Positions 18,039 through 27,600 of a stretch of 64,000 nucleotides of DNA are shown piece after piece (position 1 is the stretch's first letter; every line of letters starts with the position of its first letter). The stretch covers positions 1 through 64,000 of the forward strand of contig NZ_JAGFBV010000006.1 of NCBI RefSeq assembly GCF_017948595.1. Reading direction: 5' to 3'. Position numbers and translations under genes: made by a program. This DNA is from Flavobacterium geliluteum (GTDB lineage: Bacteria; Bacteroidota; Bacteroidia; Flavobacteriales; Flavobacteriaceae). The notes beneath the pieces were generated by a model. It searched no databases, was not told the DNA's origin, and saw only the letters and a program-made list of their open reading frames with translations.

Positions 18039-18404
18039 TAAATTGTTTCTAACACAAAGCGCTGTATTATAAAGAATAGTCAATGAAATTAAGCTACTGA
18101 AACAACTGACAATGTGACAGAAAAAGAGCAAAAACACTAAAACATCGAAACAAACTTCAGACGGAGGAGTGACGGAAGAGTGAAGGAGAAATGACCTAAA
18201 AAAGCAGAATGTCAAACTGGCAGGGTAAACAAAAAAGTAAATGAATAATGAGTTTAAATGTAGTAAAAAAATAGCGAATTGGGAGGACTTTGTAGCACAC
18301 AAACAATTTCTAATGCTATGATATTTTTTTTAAACGTTAATGCCCCAGAAGTAAGCTAATAAAAGTAATAGAAATAAAATCAAAATAATAAATTAATAAA
18401 AAAA

Positions 18405-19253
18405 ATGAAAAAATCTTTTTGTACAGTAGTAGCATTTTTGCTTACAGTTGGTGTGTATGCACAAAAAATTAAGATCGATAAAGGAGAAATAAAACTAGAT
18501 GAAAAAACAATTGGTTATATCGAAGGTAAAAAACCGGTTTTTAAGATTTATAATTTAGATAAAAGTTCTTCTGTTATAGCAGAATTAAAGAGTGCTCCTA
18601 ATTCTGATTCGATGACGCTTCCATGGATAGAAATTAAAAATGAAGCAACAGGAAAAACAAACGAATTAGAGTTTAAGAATAAAAGCAGAAAATTCAGTGC
18701 CTTTAATTATGACAGAAGTATTATCTATGAATTAATGGATCGAGGTTATATGACCGCTGATGGCTTAAATGCCGAGTCAATAGAAAACTTTCTAAATGGA
18801 GAATCAGCAGGTATAGCAGCAAAACATTTGGGAATTCAAGGTGATATAGATAATGCTAATCGTCTTGCAGACGCCTATCAGTTAACAATTGACGATACAG
18901 GTGTTATTTATAGTGTAAAGGCAAAAAATCAGGATCCCAATGATAAAAAAATAGGTTACATTAAGATGACATCTCCAGCAAGTAATGGAGAGTTGATGTA
19001 TGAAATCATGGATTTAGACAATTATAAAATTGCCACTTGGTATGCAAAAGGAGCTATGGTTTCAGGCTATAATAAATTTTTAAACCAAGAATTGATTACC
19101 TATGACAATAAAGTTTTTAAAGCCGCTTTTGACAATAGAGGTAATCCAATAGGGTATAAAATGAGTAAAGATATAACCCCTATGAATATTGTAAGAGTAT
19201 TAGTTGGCAATGGGTATACTTTAGGAAATCAATATTCAGAGAATAGAAAATAA
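18405..19253 (+). CDS. Secreted protein of unknown function
   Basis: A protein of 282 aa with a signal peptide cleaved after VGVYAQ (residue 20). The mature part is beta-strand rich and contains two similar segments: KIGYIKM...YEIMDL and KTIGYIEGKKPVFKIYNLD share the pattern xIGYIxxxxxxxxxYxIxDLD. A third echo, GNPIGYKMSK, lies near the end. No domain name can be given. It lies 32 bp upstream of the lipoprotein gene at 19285. It may belong to the surface assembly or be an accessory gene brought in with the array. Confidence 0.65.
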   Translation: MKKSFCTVVAFLLTVGVYAQKIKIDKGEIKLDEKTIGYIEGKKPVFKIYNLDKSSSVIAELKSAPNSDSMTLPWIEIKNEATGKTNELEFKNKSRKFSAFNYDRSIIYELMDRGYMTADGLNAESIENFLNGESAGIAAKHLGIQGDIDNANRLADAYQLTIDDTGVIYSVKAKNQDPNDKKIGYIKMTSPASNGELMYEIMDLDNYKIATWYAKGAMVSGYNKFLNQELITYDNKVFKAAFDNRGNPIGYKMSKDITPMNIVRVLVGNGYTLGNQYSENRK

Positions 19254-19284
19254 ATAAGTTAATTAGGATTTATAAAATAAAAAA

Positions 19285-20622
19285 ATGAAAAAAAGAATTT
19301 TATTAGTGGCAGTATTGCAGCTTGTTTTAATAATCAGTGGTTGTAGTTCAGATTCAGGAGATAATTCAACGCCAACACCTGAACCACCGGTTGTCATCAT
19401 AAAGACAGCAAAAGTAACATCATATTCTAAAAACGCAGGAGAAACCGGAGAAACAATTAGCATTTACGGGGAGAATTTTTCAGATAAAATGAGCGATATC
19501 AAAATAACTTTTGATGGCGTTGCAGCAACAATTGTTTCGACTACAGCTGCCGAAATTAAATTTACCTTGCCTCAAAGCGAAACAACATTGCCTAAAGTTA
19601 TTTTGACAATCGCTGGTAAGCAGATTTTAAATGAGGTAAAAAATGATTACAACGGAAATATCGGAATTTTACCAAAATCGGTTGTAAATACTTGGTTTAC
19701 TATTCCAAATACAAACAAAACCGCGGGTGACATTGGACGTATTCAATTTTTAAATAATAAAATTATATATTATGCTGTTACTAGTAATGGTGGAGATGTA
19801 GTTTACAGGACTCTTGATGGAGGAATAAGCTGGAGCCAATGGTCAACTATTTCTAGTTCTAACTCTGGTTTTCATGCTCTGTCTAATGGTTCTGGCTGGA
19901 TACAAGGTTATATAGGAAGTACGGGATCTGGAGTTTATAAGTTACCTGATACAGGAGGAATCGCTTATGGAACTCGTTTATGGACTGAAATTAACTCAGC
20001 AAACCCTGGGATTTATAGCGCGTATGTTGATGATAATTTGCAAAAAGGAACTATCGTTTCTCAACGAGGGGATGTTTACACAACCTCTAATGGAACTGAC
20101 TTTATACAAGTCTATGATGCTCATTTAAACGACGAAGGCTATAAGGGAGGATTTGTTATCAGATCTGTTGAAATTGATAATGATCATATCTGGACGGCTG
20201 GTCAAAAAACAGTAGATGCAATCAAATATCCTTTTATTTTATTTAAAAATAATGAAACAGATGGGTGGAAAGAGCATTATTTAGTAAATGAACCGGATTC
20301 TTATATTCATGAAATATTTTTTGCAGATGCTGTAAATGGTTTTGTTTTAATCAGGGGAGTAAATGATAGCAAATTTTATAAAACAACAAATAGCGGTGAT
20401 ACTTGGGCAAAAGTTTATACTGGAGAGAAGTTTACAAAATTCGCCTTTAAAGATGCAAATACAGGTTGGGCAGTTTTAGAAAATAAAATATACAAAACGG
20501 TTGACGGAGCTACAACATGGACGCTTGATTATACGCACGATCAGCCTATCAAGACCATTGCGTATAAAAACAATCTTGTTTGGGCTATTGCTACAGATAA
20601 AATTATTAAACGCATTTTGTAA
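19285..20622 (+). CDS. IPT/TIG and BNR-repeat lipoprotein
   Basis: A protein of 445 aa. The signal peptide ends in a lipobox (ISGCSSDSGD, Cys at 20), and the acidic residues after Cys are compatible with surface export in Bacteroidota. Residues 40-120 form an IPT/TIG Ig-like domain (NAGETGETISIYGENFSD...VTFDG-type). Residues 150-445 contain BNR/Ycf48-like propeller repeats (YRTLDGGISWSQW, KTTNSGDTWAKVY, KTVDGATTWTLDY). Proteins of this build are usually surface binding or adhesion proteins; no catalytic residues were identified. A strong terminator follows. Confidence 0.75.
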   Translation: MKKRILLVAVLQLVLIISGCSSDSGDNSTPTPEPPVVIIKTAKVTSYSKNAGETGETISIYGENFSDKMSDIKITFDGVAATIVSTTAAEIKFTLPQSETTLPKVILTIAGKQILNEVKNDYNGNIGILPKSVVNTWFTIPNTNKTAGDIGRIQFLNNKIIYYAVTSNGGDVVYRTLDGGISWSQWSTISSSNSGFHALSNGSGWIQGYIGSTGSGVYKLPDTGGIAYGTRLWTEINSANPGIYSAYVDDNLQKGTIVSQRGDVYTTSNGTDFIQVYDAHLNDEGYKGGFVIRSVEIDNDHIWTAGQKTVDAIKYPFILFKNNETDGWKEHYLVNEPDSYIHEIFFADAVNGFVLIRGVNDSKFYKTTNSGDTWAKVYTGEKFTKFAFKDANTGWAVLENKIYKTVDGATTWTLDYTHDQPIKTIAYKNNLVWAIATDKIIKRIL

Positions 20623-20656
20623 TTTTTGACAGCAGAATTTCTATAGAATATAAAAA

Positions 20657-20688
20657 AAACATTACAGCCCTTAAAAGCTGTAATGTTT
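20657..20688 (+). terminator. Intrinsic terminator
   Basis: A stem AAACATTACAGC/GCTGTAATGTTT with an 8-base loop, followed by T-containing sequence and preceded by an A-run, so it may work in both directions. It ends 13 bases before the next ATG, so that gene needs its own promoter or readthrough. Confidence 0.75.
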
Positions 20689-20701
20689 TAAAATAAACTG
20701 A

Positions 20702-22045
20702 ATGAAAAAAACTTTACTCTTACTCTTATTTATTGTTATTACTTCTTGTTATCAGGAAACCGCTATAGTCGTAGAGGGCGATTTTACGACTTCGTATGCC
20801 AACGAAGACGAATCGATACCTGTTATTATTAAAATAGATAATAAAATTGCTGGCGCAGATACGTACGAATGGACATTTGAGGGTGGTAGTCCTAGTACAT
20901 CATCAAAAAAAGATCCAGGTGAAATATTGTATAACAAACAAGGTATTTATACCATTAAATTAGTGGCTAAAAATGTAGATGGAGAGCGTAAAGAAATTAG
21001 TAAAACAGTCACAATAAAGGAAGGGCTTAATATTGAGTTTACGCACGAAATCGTAAAAAGTAATTATTCTCCAGTTGAGGTAATTTTAAAAAATACTACT
21101 ATAGGAGAAGGATTAACTTTTACATGGGATTTTCAAGACGGAATGCCATCAACCTTTACAGGAAAAACACCTCCAAATGTTGTGTTTACAACTCCGGGTA
21201 ATCATACAATAACCGTAACAGTATCTAATGGTTTTGAATCAGAAAAACAAACTAAAACCGTAACTGTTGCTCCTTATTTAGTGAGCTTGTTTTCGTATGA
21301 ACCTAAGTTTGAAGATGATGATTACGAGGCTCCTGTCACGATTAATTTTACCAATAAATCTGCGAGTGCTACAAACTATAAATGGACTTTTGAAGGTGGA
21401 AATCCAGCTATTTCAACAGAAGAAAATCCTACTGTTGTTTTTACAAGTGCAGGTAGTCATGAAGTTACATTAGAAGCTTTTAATGATAAAACAACTCAGG
21501 TTTATAAATCGATAATTACAGTGCTGCCAGACACGAATTTACGTATTTTAACCAACATTAAATTGGGAATAAATTCGGCTCATAACAATAATAATGTTGG
21601 GGCAATGTTCTCGACAGTTACAAGACAGTCTTACAAAGCAAATGAGATTAACGATCAGAATAGCAGTTTAATAGATATTGTTTTTCAGGGATTAAACAGC
21701 AATCTTACCAATAATAGATTTATCTCGCCTGATCAGGCTAATAATTATGGTTTTTTGGCACTAAAAAATGCTCAAAGTACCATTTTTATAAATTCTCAAA
21801 ATCTGTGTAATTGTGGTTTAAATTTTACCGAAGGACAGTTTGATACTATGATAAATGATACTCCTTTACAATCTTTAACTATCAATTATAGTGCAGCAGG
21901 AGCACAAGAGTTTGGTCTTACTTTTCCAAGAATAATTTTGTTTAAAACACAAGACGGAAGAAAGGGAGCTATCAAAATTAAAGATATGGTAAAGAACGGA
22001 ACAAGTTCTTATATTTTGTGCGATATCAAAGTACAAAAACAATAA
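20702..22045 (+). CDS. PKD-domain lipoprotein
   Basis: A protein of 447 aa with a lipobox (VITSC, Cys at 16). There are three PKD-type domains, near residues 25-105, 110-190 and 195-275. They are marked by YEWTFEGGSPSTSS, FTWDFQDGMPSTF and YKWTFEGGNPAIST, each followed by GxYTIKL, GNHTITV or GSHEVTL. The C-terminal ~165 residues are unassigned. PKD repeats are extracellular beta-sandwich modules in surface and glycan-binding proteins. The outer-membrane barrel gene follows after 7 bp, so the two are cotranscribed; this lipoprotein is a plausible surface partner of that barrel. Confidence 0.75.
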   Translation: MKKTLLLLLFIVITSCYQETAIVVEGDFTTSYANEDESIPVIIKIDNKIAGADTYEWTFEGGSPSTSSKKDPGEILYNKQGIYTIKLVAKNVDGERKEISKTVTIKEGLNIEFTHEIVKSNYSPVEVILKNTTIGEGLTFTWDFQDGMPSTFTGKTPPNVVFTTPGNHTITVTVSNGFESEKQTKTVTVAPYLVSLFSYEPKFEDDDYEAPVTINFTNKSASATNYKWTFEGGNPAISTEENPTVVFTSAGSHEVTLEAFNDKTTQVYKSIITVLPDTNLRILTNIKLGINSAHNNNNVGAMFSTVTRQSYKANEINDQNSSLIDIVFQGLNSNLTNNRFISPDQANNYGFLALKNAQSTIFINSQNLCNCGLNFTEGQFDTMINDTPLQSLTINYSAAGAQEFGLTFPRIILFKTQDGRKGAIKIKDMVKNGTSSYILCDIKVQKQ

Positions 22046-22052
22046 CCAGTAA

Positions 22053-24290
22053 ATGAAGAGAGAGAATAACACCATCTTATTTTGGTTATGCATTGTTTTT
22101 GCCTGCAGTTTTTGCAGGAAAGGATATGCTCAAGATGTAGACTTAGAAAATTTTTATAAACCAAATTTTAAAGTTACAGGTAATGTGAATGCAAACATGA
22201 TGTATTACACTTCTAATATGCCCAATTCTCGTGAGCCTTTTACCTATTTGCTTTCAGGAAATTTGAATATTAGTGCTTTTAATTTTAGTGTTCCGTTATT
22301 TTACAGCATTACCAATCAGGGAAATAATTTAGGCTATACCGCTCCATTTGATTTTAACAGATTAAGCATTATGCCTAAATATAAGTGGGTAAAAGCCTAT
22401 ATTGGCAATGTGAGTATGACATTTTCGCCTTATACATTAAGCGGTTTTCCGTTTAAGGGAGTTGGTTTAGAACTTACTCCAAAAAGTCCGTTTAAAATAA
22501 CTTTAATGGGAGGGCAATTGCTCAAGGCAGTATCAGAGGAAAATGCATCGGGAGGAACTCCGGTATATCAACGTTTTGGGTATGGAGCAAAAATAGGTTT
22601 TGATCAACCACAATATAAAATAGGCTGGATTGGTTTTTATGCCAAAGACGATGTTAATTCATTAACTTTAATAGATGATAAGGGAGTAACGCCAAAACAA
22701 AACTTTGTAAACAGTTTGATTTTTAGTACCTCTTTAATCAAAAATTTAAATTTAAATGTAGAATATGCTTTGTCTGTCCTAACCGATGATACTAGGGTTA
22801 AGAAACTTCCAGGAGGAAATTTCAGAGATAAATTATTTTCGAGTAAAGAAAGTACCAGTTTCATGAATGCCTTAAATGTTAATTTTGATTATAACATTCA
22901 AAAGAGTATTGTGGGAGTAACCTACGAGCGTATTGACCCTAATTATAATACACTAGGAGCATTATATTTTAATAACGATTTAGAGAATATTGCATTGCGT
23001 TTTGCGCGTCCTTTTTATCAGGATAAAATCATGATATCTACAAGTTTAGGCTATCAGAGAGATGATTTGGCAAAAGCTAAAAAGCAAGATACAAAACGGG
23101 TTGTAGGGTCAATAAATTTAAATTACAGAGTGACGGATCAACTTAATATTACCGGTAGCTACTCTAATTTCTCTACTTATACCAATAAAAAATTAGATCA
23201 GTTTGAGCTTATTAATAATCCAAATGTAGTCCAGTCTGATACATTAGATTACAGACAATTGTCTCAAAATGCCAATGTGAATATGTCGTATTCTTTCGGA
23301 AAAAAAAGGAATCAAAATCTAAATTTCAATTACAGTATTGCTGGTCAGGCCAATGAGCAAGGTGGTGTGATACGCAGAGGTCAGGCAAGCACAGTTCAGA
23401 ATTATAATTTGGCACATTCGGTAAATTTTATTGCAACGAAAATAGCTTTAAATAGTTCACTTAATTATACCAGTAATGAGGTAGCACAAAACAATAATTC
23501 GTCGGTCGGAGCTTCAGTTGGAGCCTCAAAAAAGTTATTCAAAGACAAGCTGAATACTAATTTTGGTGTTCTTTACAACAATTCGCAGGGAAACAATAAT
23601 TCGAGTTCTGTGTTTGGACTTAAATTTAACAATAGTTATATGCTGCTGGAAAAGCATAATTTTAATATGAGTATTATTTCAATGTTTAGAAGCAGTTCTA
23701 ATGCTCAGAAATTTAATGATTTAACAGCAACATTAAATTATTCTTATTCAATTGATAAAATAAAATTACCAGCGAAAAAAGAACCTAAAAAAGAAACGAA
23801 AATTGTTTCAGATCCTGTTCTTAAAATAAAACATAAAGACAAGATTTATGAAGGAACGCGAAATGAAATCATAAAGCAATTGGAAGACCTTCAGCTTGCA
23901 TTACGACCAATACCAAAGGAAGATTTTGATGAAATGCAACATCTATTAACGCTCACTACTCTAACTCCTGATGATAAAAGTTTTGAGGAAAAAGCTCTCA
24001 ATTATTTAAAGGCTTACGATCAAAACTATGATATTTTAGACAGGTACAACAAATACATTTTGGAGACAGTAAAAAGTCTAAAAGAAGAAATGATCAATAA
24101 AGATGAAGGATTTGAAAGAGATTATGTTATGGCTCTTGGAAGAGTAAATAAACATAAGTTGCATGAAGCGAGTCAAGAAGATAAAATAGATATAACCAAC
24201 AAAGCAAGTTATAACTCTTATTTGAAATTGGTGGAACGAAAAAATAAAAAGCTACAACCATTATTAATTCATCGATGGATGCTTAATTAG
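22053..24290 (+). CDS. Outer-membrane beta-barrel candidate
   Basis: A protein of 745 aa with a signal peptide ending at KGYAQ (about residue 26). Residues 35-570 are dominated by alternating amphipathic strands with aromatic girdle residues (FKVTGNVNANMMYYTS, NLNISAFNFSVPLFYSI, LNYRVTDQLNITGSYSNFSTY), as expected of a large outer-membrane barrel. The last ~170 residues are charged and helical (EPKKETKIVSDP, IIKQLEDLQLALRP, LKEEMINKDEGFERDY), probably periplasmic. I cannot name a family. Its place between PKD lipoproteins and the 1556-aa secreted protein suggests the membrane anchor or pore of this assembly. Confidence 0.65.
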   Translation: MKRENNTILFWLCIVFACSFCRKGYAQDVDLENFYKPNFKVTGNVNANMMYYTSNMPNSREPFTYLLSGNLNISAFNFSVPLFYSITNQGNNLGYTAPFDFNRLSIMPKYKWVKAYIGNVSMTFSPYTLSGFPFKGVGLELTPKSPFKITLMGGQLLKAVSEENASGGTPVYQRFGYGAKIGFDQPQYKIGWIGFYAKDDVNSLTLIDDKGVTPKQNFVNSLIFSTSLIKNLNLNVEYALSVLTDDTRVKKLPGGNFRDKLFSSKESTSFMNALNVNFDYNIQKSIVGVTYERIDPNYNTLGALYFNNDLENIALRFARPFYQDKIMISTSLGYQRDDLAKAKKQDTKRVVGSINLNYRVTDQLNITGSYSNFSTYTNKKLDQFELINNPNVVQSDTLDYRQLSQNANVNMSYSFGKKRNQNLNFNYSIAGQANEQGGVIRRGQASTVQNYNLAHSVNFIATKIALNSSLNYTSNEVAQNNNSSVGASVGASKKLFKDKLNTNFGVLYNNSQGNNNSSSVFGLKFNNSYMLLEKHNFNMSIISMFRSSSNAQKFNDLTATLNYSYSIDKIKLPAKKEPKKETKIVSDPVLKIKHKDKIYEGTRNEIIKQLEDLQLALRPIPKEDFDEMQHLLTLTTLTPDDKSFEEKALNYLKAYDQNYDILDRYNKYILETVKSLKEEMINKDEGFERDYVMALGRVNKHKLHEASQEDKIDITNKASYNSYLKLVERKNKKLQPLLIHRWMLN

Positions 24291-24299
24291 ATTTCGATA

Positions 24300-24518
24300 T
24301 TGGCAAATACACCAGCAGATGAAATTCATAAAAATGAAAATCTTTCGAATTTTAATAATCAAGAGTTGAATCACTTTTTTAAGATGATGAAAGATAAAAA
24401 ATCAGATATTGAAATAATTGAAGAATTGAAAATAAAATTAATTCCGTTTTATCACGAATTAGCCATTAAAAATGTTAAAGATGATGAAGTTGAATTCAAA
24501 TATTTAAAGAATAATTAG
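24300..24518 (+). CDS. Possible small hypothetical protein (TTG start)
   Basis: An open frame of 72 aa with only a TTG start, 9 bp after the barrel gene. It is charged and helical (NQELNHFFKMMKDKKSDIEIIEELKIKL cut here into two helices around residue 32). It could be a real coupled small gene or the remnant of a longer one; no family is recognised. Confidence 0.35.
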   Translation: MANTPADEIHKNENLSNFNNQELNHFFKMMKDKKSDIEIIEELKIKLIPFYHELAIKNVKDDEVEFKYLKNN

Positions 24519-24640
24519 GGATTAAAAAGGATATGATTCTTTAAAATAAGATCAGAAAAATTCCTTCAAAAAAGAAATTTGGCTAAAATATTAAAAAAGT
24601 TACGATGCTTTATTTTACAAAAAAACAGGATTATTTGCTT

Positions 24641-27600
24641 ATGAAAAACTTTTACAAAATACATTTATCGGTATTATTTATCATCTTTTCGGTTGTTTTT
24701 TCTTATGGGCAGGATATCGCTCCTCCAAAAGAATTAGGTGCAGCTTCCAGCGCTATCAAAAAGATCGAAGCCTCTGAGCGTTGGGTAGATAAATTTTCAA
24801 ATCAGGATTTGGTAGAATTACCTATCGGAATTCGTAACACGGTAAATAATGTTCAATACTCGATCGGAATTACAAAAGCCGTTTTTTCACCAGAGTACAC
24901 CACTTTAACAGTTTTTTGTAGAGTCGATATACCGCAAAAGGATAAAAATGGGCAACCCATGCAATTGTTTTTTGGTGCAGATAACGTAAAATTATCACAT
25001 CAGGGAGGTATCATGGGAGAAGCAAAACTGGTGTTGTTGGGCAATGTAGACATTCCTTTTAGTGATAATAAGTGGCAGGTTTCGTTGTATGGTGGTTTTG
25101 AAATGGCTACCGGAAATGTCAATGATTTAACCTACGTAACAATTGATTGCGATGGTTTTAAAGAGATGAAAATTTCTGGTGCAATTGAGTTTTCAAGAAA
25201 TTTGATATTGCCAATTGATCCAATAACAAAAACTGTCGACGAGAAAAAATTAACAGTTCCTAAAACCTACTATAACGGAAAAACCGTGCAAATTCCTAAT
25301 AGAGTTAGAGGCGAGTTTAGCTTTATGGCAAGTAGTTGGAATGATATTTTGGTCAATGTAAGTTTGCAGCCATTTACTTTAAAAGACAAACGAAATGGGA
25401 AAGATTTTGATGGTAATTTTCAGTTTTTAGTCAGTAATGCAGTATTGGATTTAAGTGATTTAAAAAATGATCCCACGGTAGTCTTTCCAGAATATTATGC
25501 AAAAAACGCTCTTTTGGTACCGACTCCTCAGGCTTGGAAAGGAGTATTCATTCAAACTTTTGATGTAGGTCTTCCGAAAGAATTTCAAACCACAGATACT
25601 GCATCAAGTAAAGAACGACTTCACGTAGGCGCCCAAAATCTGATTATAGATAAATACGGTGTTTCAGGAACTTTTTATGCAGATAATGTTTTTCCATTGG
25701 ATCGGGGAATTACCAGTCAGGAAAAATCATGGGCTTATTCCTTAGATCATATCGATGTAACCATTGCCGCCAATACCTTTGTAAAAGCAAATTTAAACGG
25801 TCAGATTCTTTTACCGATAAGTAAAGCTTCATCAGAAAAAAAGGAAACTACAACTACAGCAAGTCCAGCAAGTGCAGCAACAACTCAACCCAAACCAGCT
25901 CAGACCAATAGAGCAGGTTTGGCTTATAATGGATTTATATCCATGGAAGAGCAGCAATTGGTTGTTATAACAAAAGATTCTATAGCTTTTGATATCTGGA
26001 AGGCAAGAGCTTTATTGCTACCCAATAGCTCTGTTGAATTAAAATTAGTAAATGGAAGATTTTTACCTAAGGCGAATTTAAACGGAACTGTTTCTTTTGG
26101 TACCAACAAAGGAGCGTCTGATGATAAAGAGGTCGAGGGAAAAAAGACAGTTGATTTTAAAGGAATCTCTTTTGAAAATTTACAATTACAAACCGTTTCG
26201 CCTATTATCTCTGTTCGAAATATGGGTTATAAAGGTACAGTTGCTTTTGGTAACTTTCCTGTTTCGATTGGTAATATTAATGTTGCTATTAATGGAGATG
26301 ATTCCCGAATTGACTTTGATTTAGGGATTAATTTGATGGAAAGCATTGGTGCGGGAGCCACGGCACGAATAGGGATAAAAGGGAAAATGTATGATGATGG
26401 CTATAGGCAACGAAGCCGATATGATGGTTTAGACTTATCCGCTATTAGTATTGATTGTAAATTCAGCGGATTAACCATTAAGGGAAGTCTTATCTTAATG
26501 GAAAAAGATCCTGTATATGGAAATGGATTTAATGCTGATCTGGAAGTTGATGTAGCTGAAATTGTAAATGTAAAGGCAAAAGCTATTTTTGGGCGTTCTA
26601 CTTTTAGATATTGGTATTTTGATGCTGCAGTAAAATTTCCCCCAACACCCGGTGTTCCGTTTATGATTACTGGTTTTGGTGGCGGAGCCTATTATAAAAT
26701 GCATCGAAATCAGGATGTCGCCATTGGTGATTTCTCTCCATCTGGACTCAGTTACACACCAGATGAAAAAATAAGCCTAGGAGTAAAAGCTTTGATTTAT
26801 TTTCATATTGGTTCTGAATCAATTTGTGATGGTGAGGCAGGTTTCGAAATCGCTTTTAATTCAAAAGGCGGAGTAAATAGATTGGCCATTTTTGGGAAAG
26901 CAAATGTTATGGCCTCAATACCTGGTCTTAAAAATGTTACCGATTTAATGGGAAAAGTAGCTTCGAATGTTACTTCAAAGAAGAGTTTTCTGGGAGTAAC
27001 AGATAATGATCTTAAAGGCTCTTTTGCAAGTAAATACATTCCTGAGGCAAAAGCAGCGATTCCGGGAGATTTATCCGCTCAAGTTGGTATAAGAATGGCT
27101 GCGGCTATTGAATTTGATTTTCAGAATAATTCGATGCATGCCACAACAGATGTCTATATTAATACACCAGGGAATTTCCTTTCTGGGATAGGAGAGGGAG
27201 GAAGAGCCGTTTGGGGTGTATTCCATAAAGATCCAAATGATTGGTACATGTACATGGGTACTCCAGATGACAGATGTGGTGTAAAGATTGGAGTTGCCGG
27301 AATGTTCTTAAAAACAACAAGTTATTTTATGGCAGGAACGGTGCTTCCCGGAAGTCCGCCACCGCCGCCTGTTGTTGCGCAAATTTTGGGTGTCGATGCC
27401 AAAGAACTTGATTACATGCGTGATGAAAATGCATTGGCCAATGGAGGAGGTTTGGCCTTTGGTGCCAGCTTGGAATTTGATACTGGAGATTTAAGTTTCT
27501 TACTTTTTTATGCTCGTTTTCAGGCCGGAATGGGGTTTGATATCATGCTAAAAGATTACCAAGAGGCCAGATGTTCTAATACTGGAGATCGAGTAGGTAT

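Larger units (their letters stand above)
17547..18404. other. Gene-free spacer with REP hairpins and a coding relic
   Basis: From 17560 to 17690 a frame lacking a start reads LTLRDPRKNYKIIEEIEILNRE and continues to YDLVP, where it runs into a REP hairpin; this is probably the end of another lost array gene. Three REP-type hairpins follow (separate entries). I see no gene, tRNA or clear promoter between about 18040 and the ATG at 18405. Confidence 0.5.

Noticed and set aside
18006..18302. 98-aa frame on the - strand downstream of the REP hairpins
   Set aside because: Phe/Leu/Cys-rich sequence from AT-rich non-coding DNA, with no start context and a REP hairpin at its end. Treated as chance.
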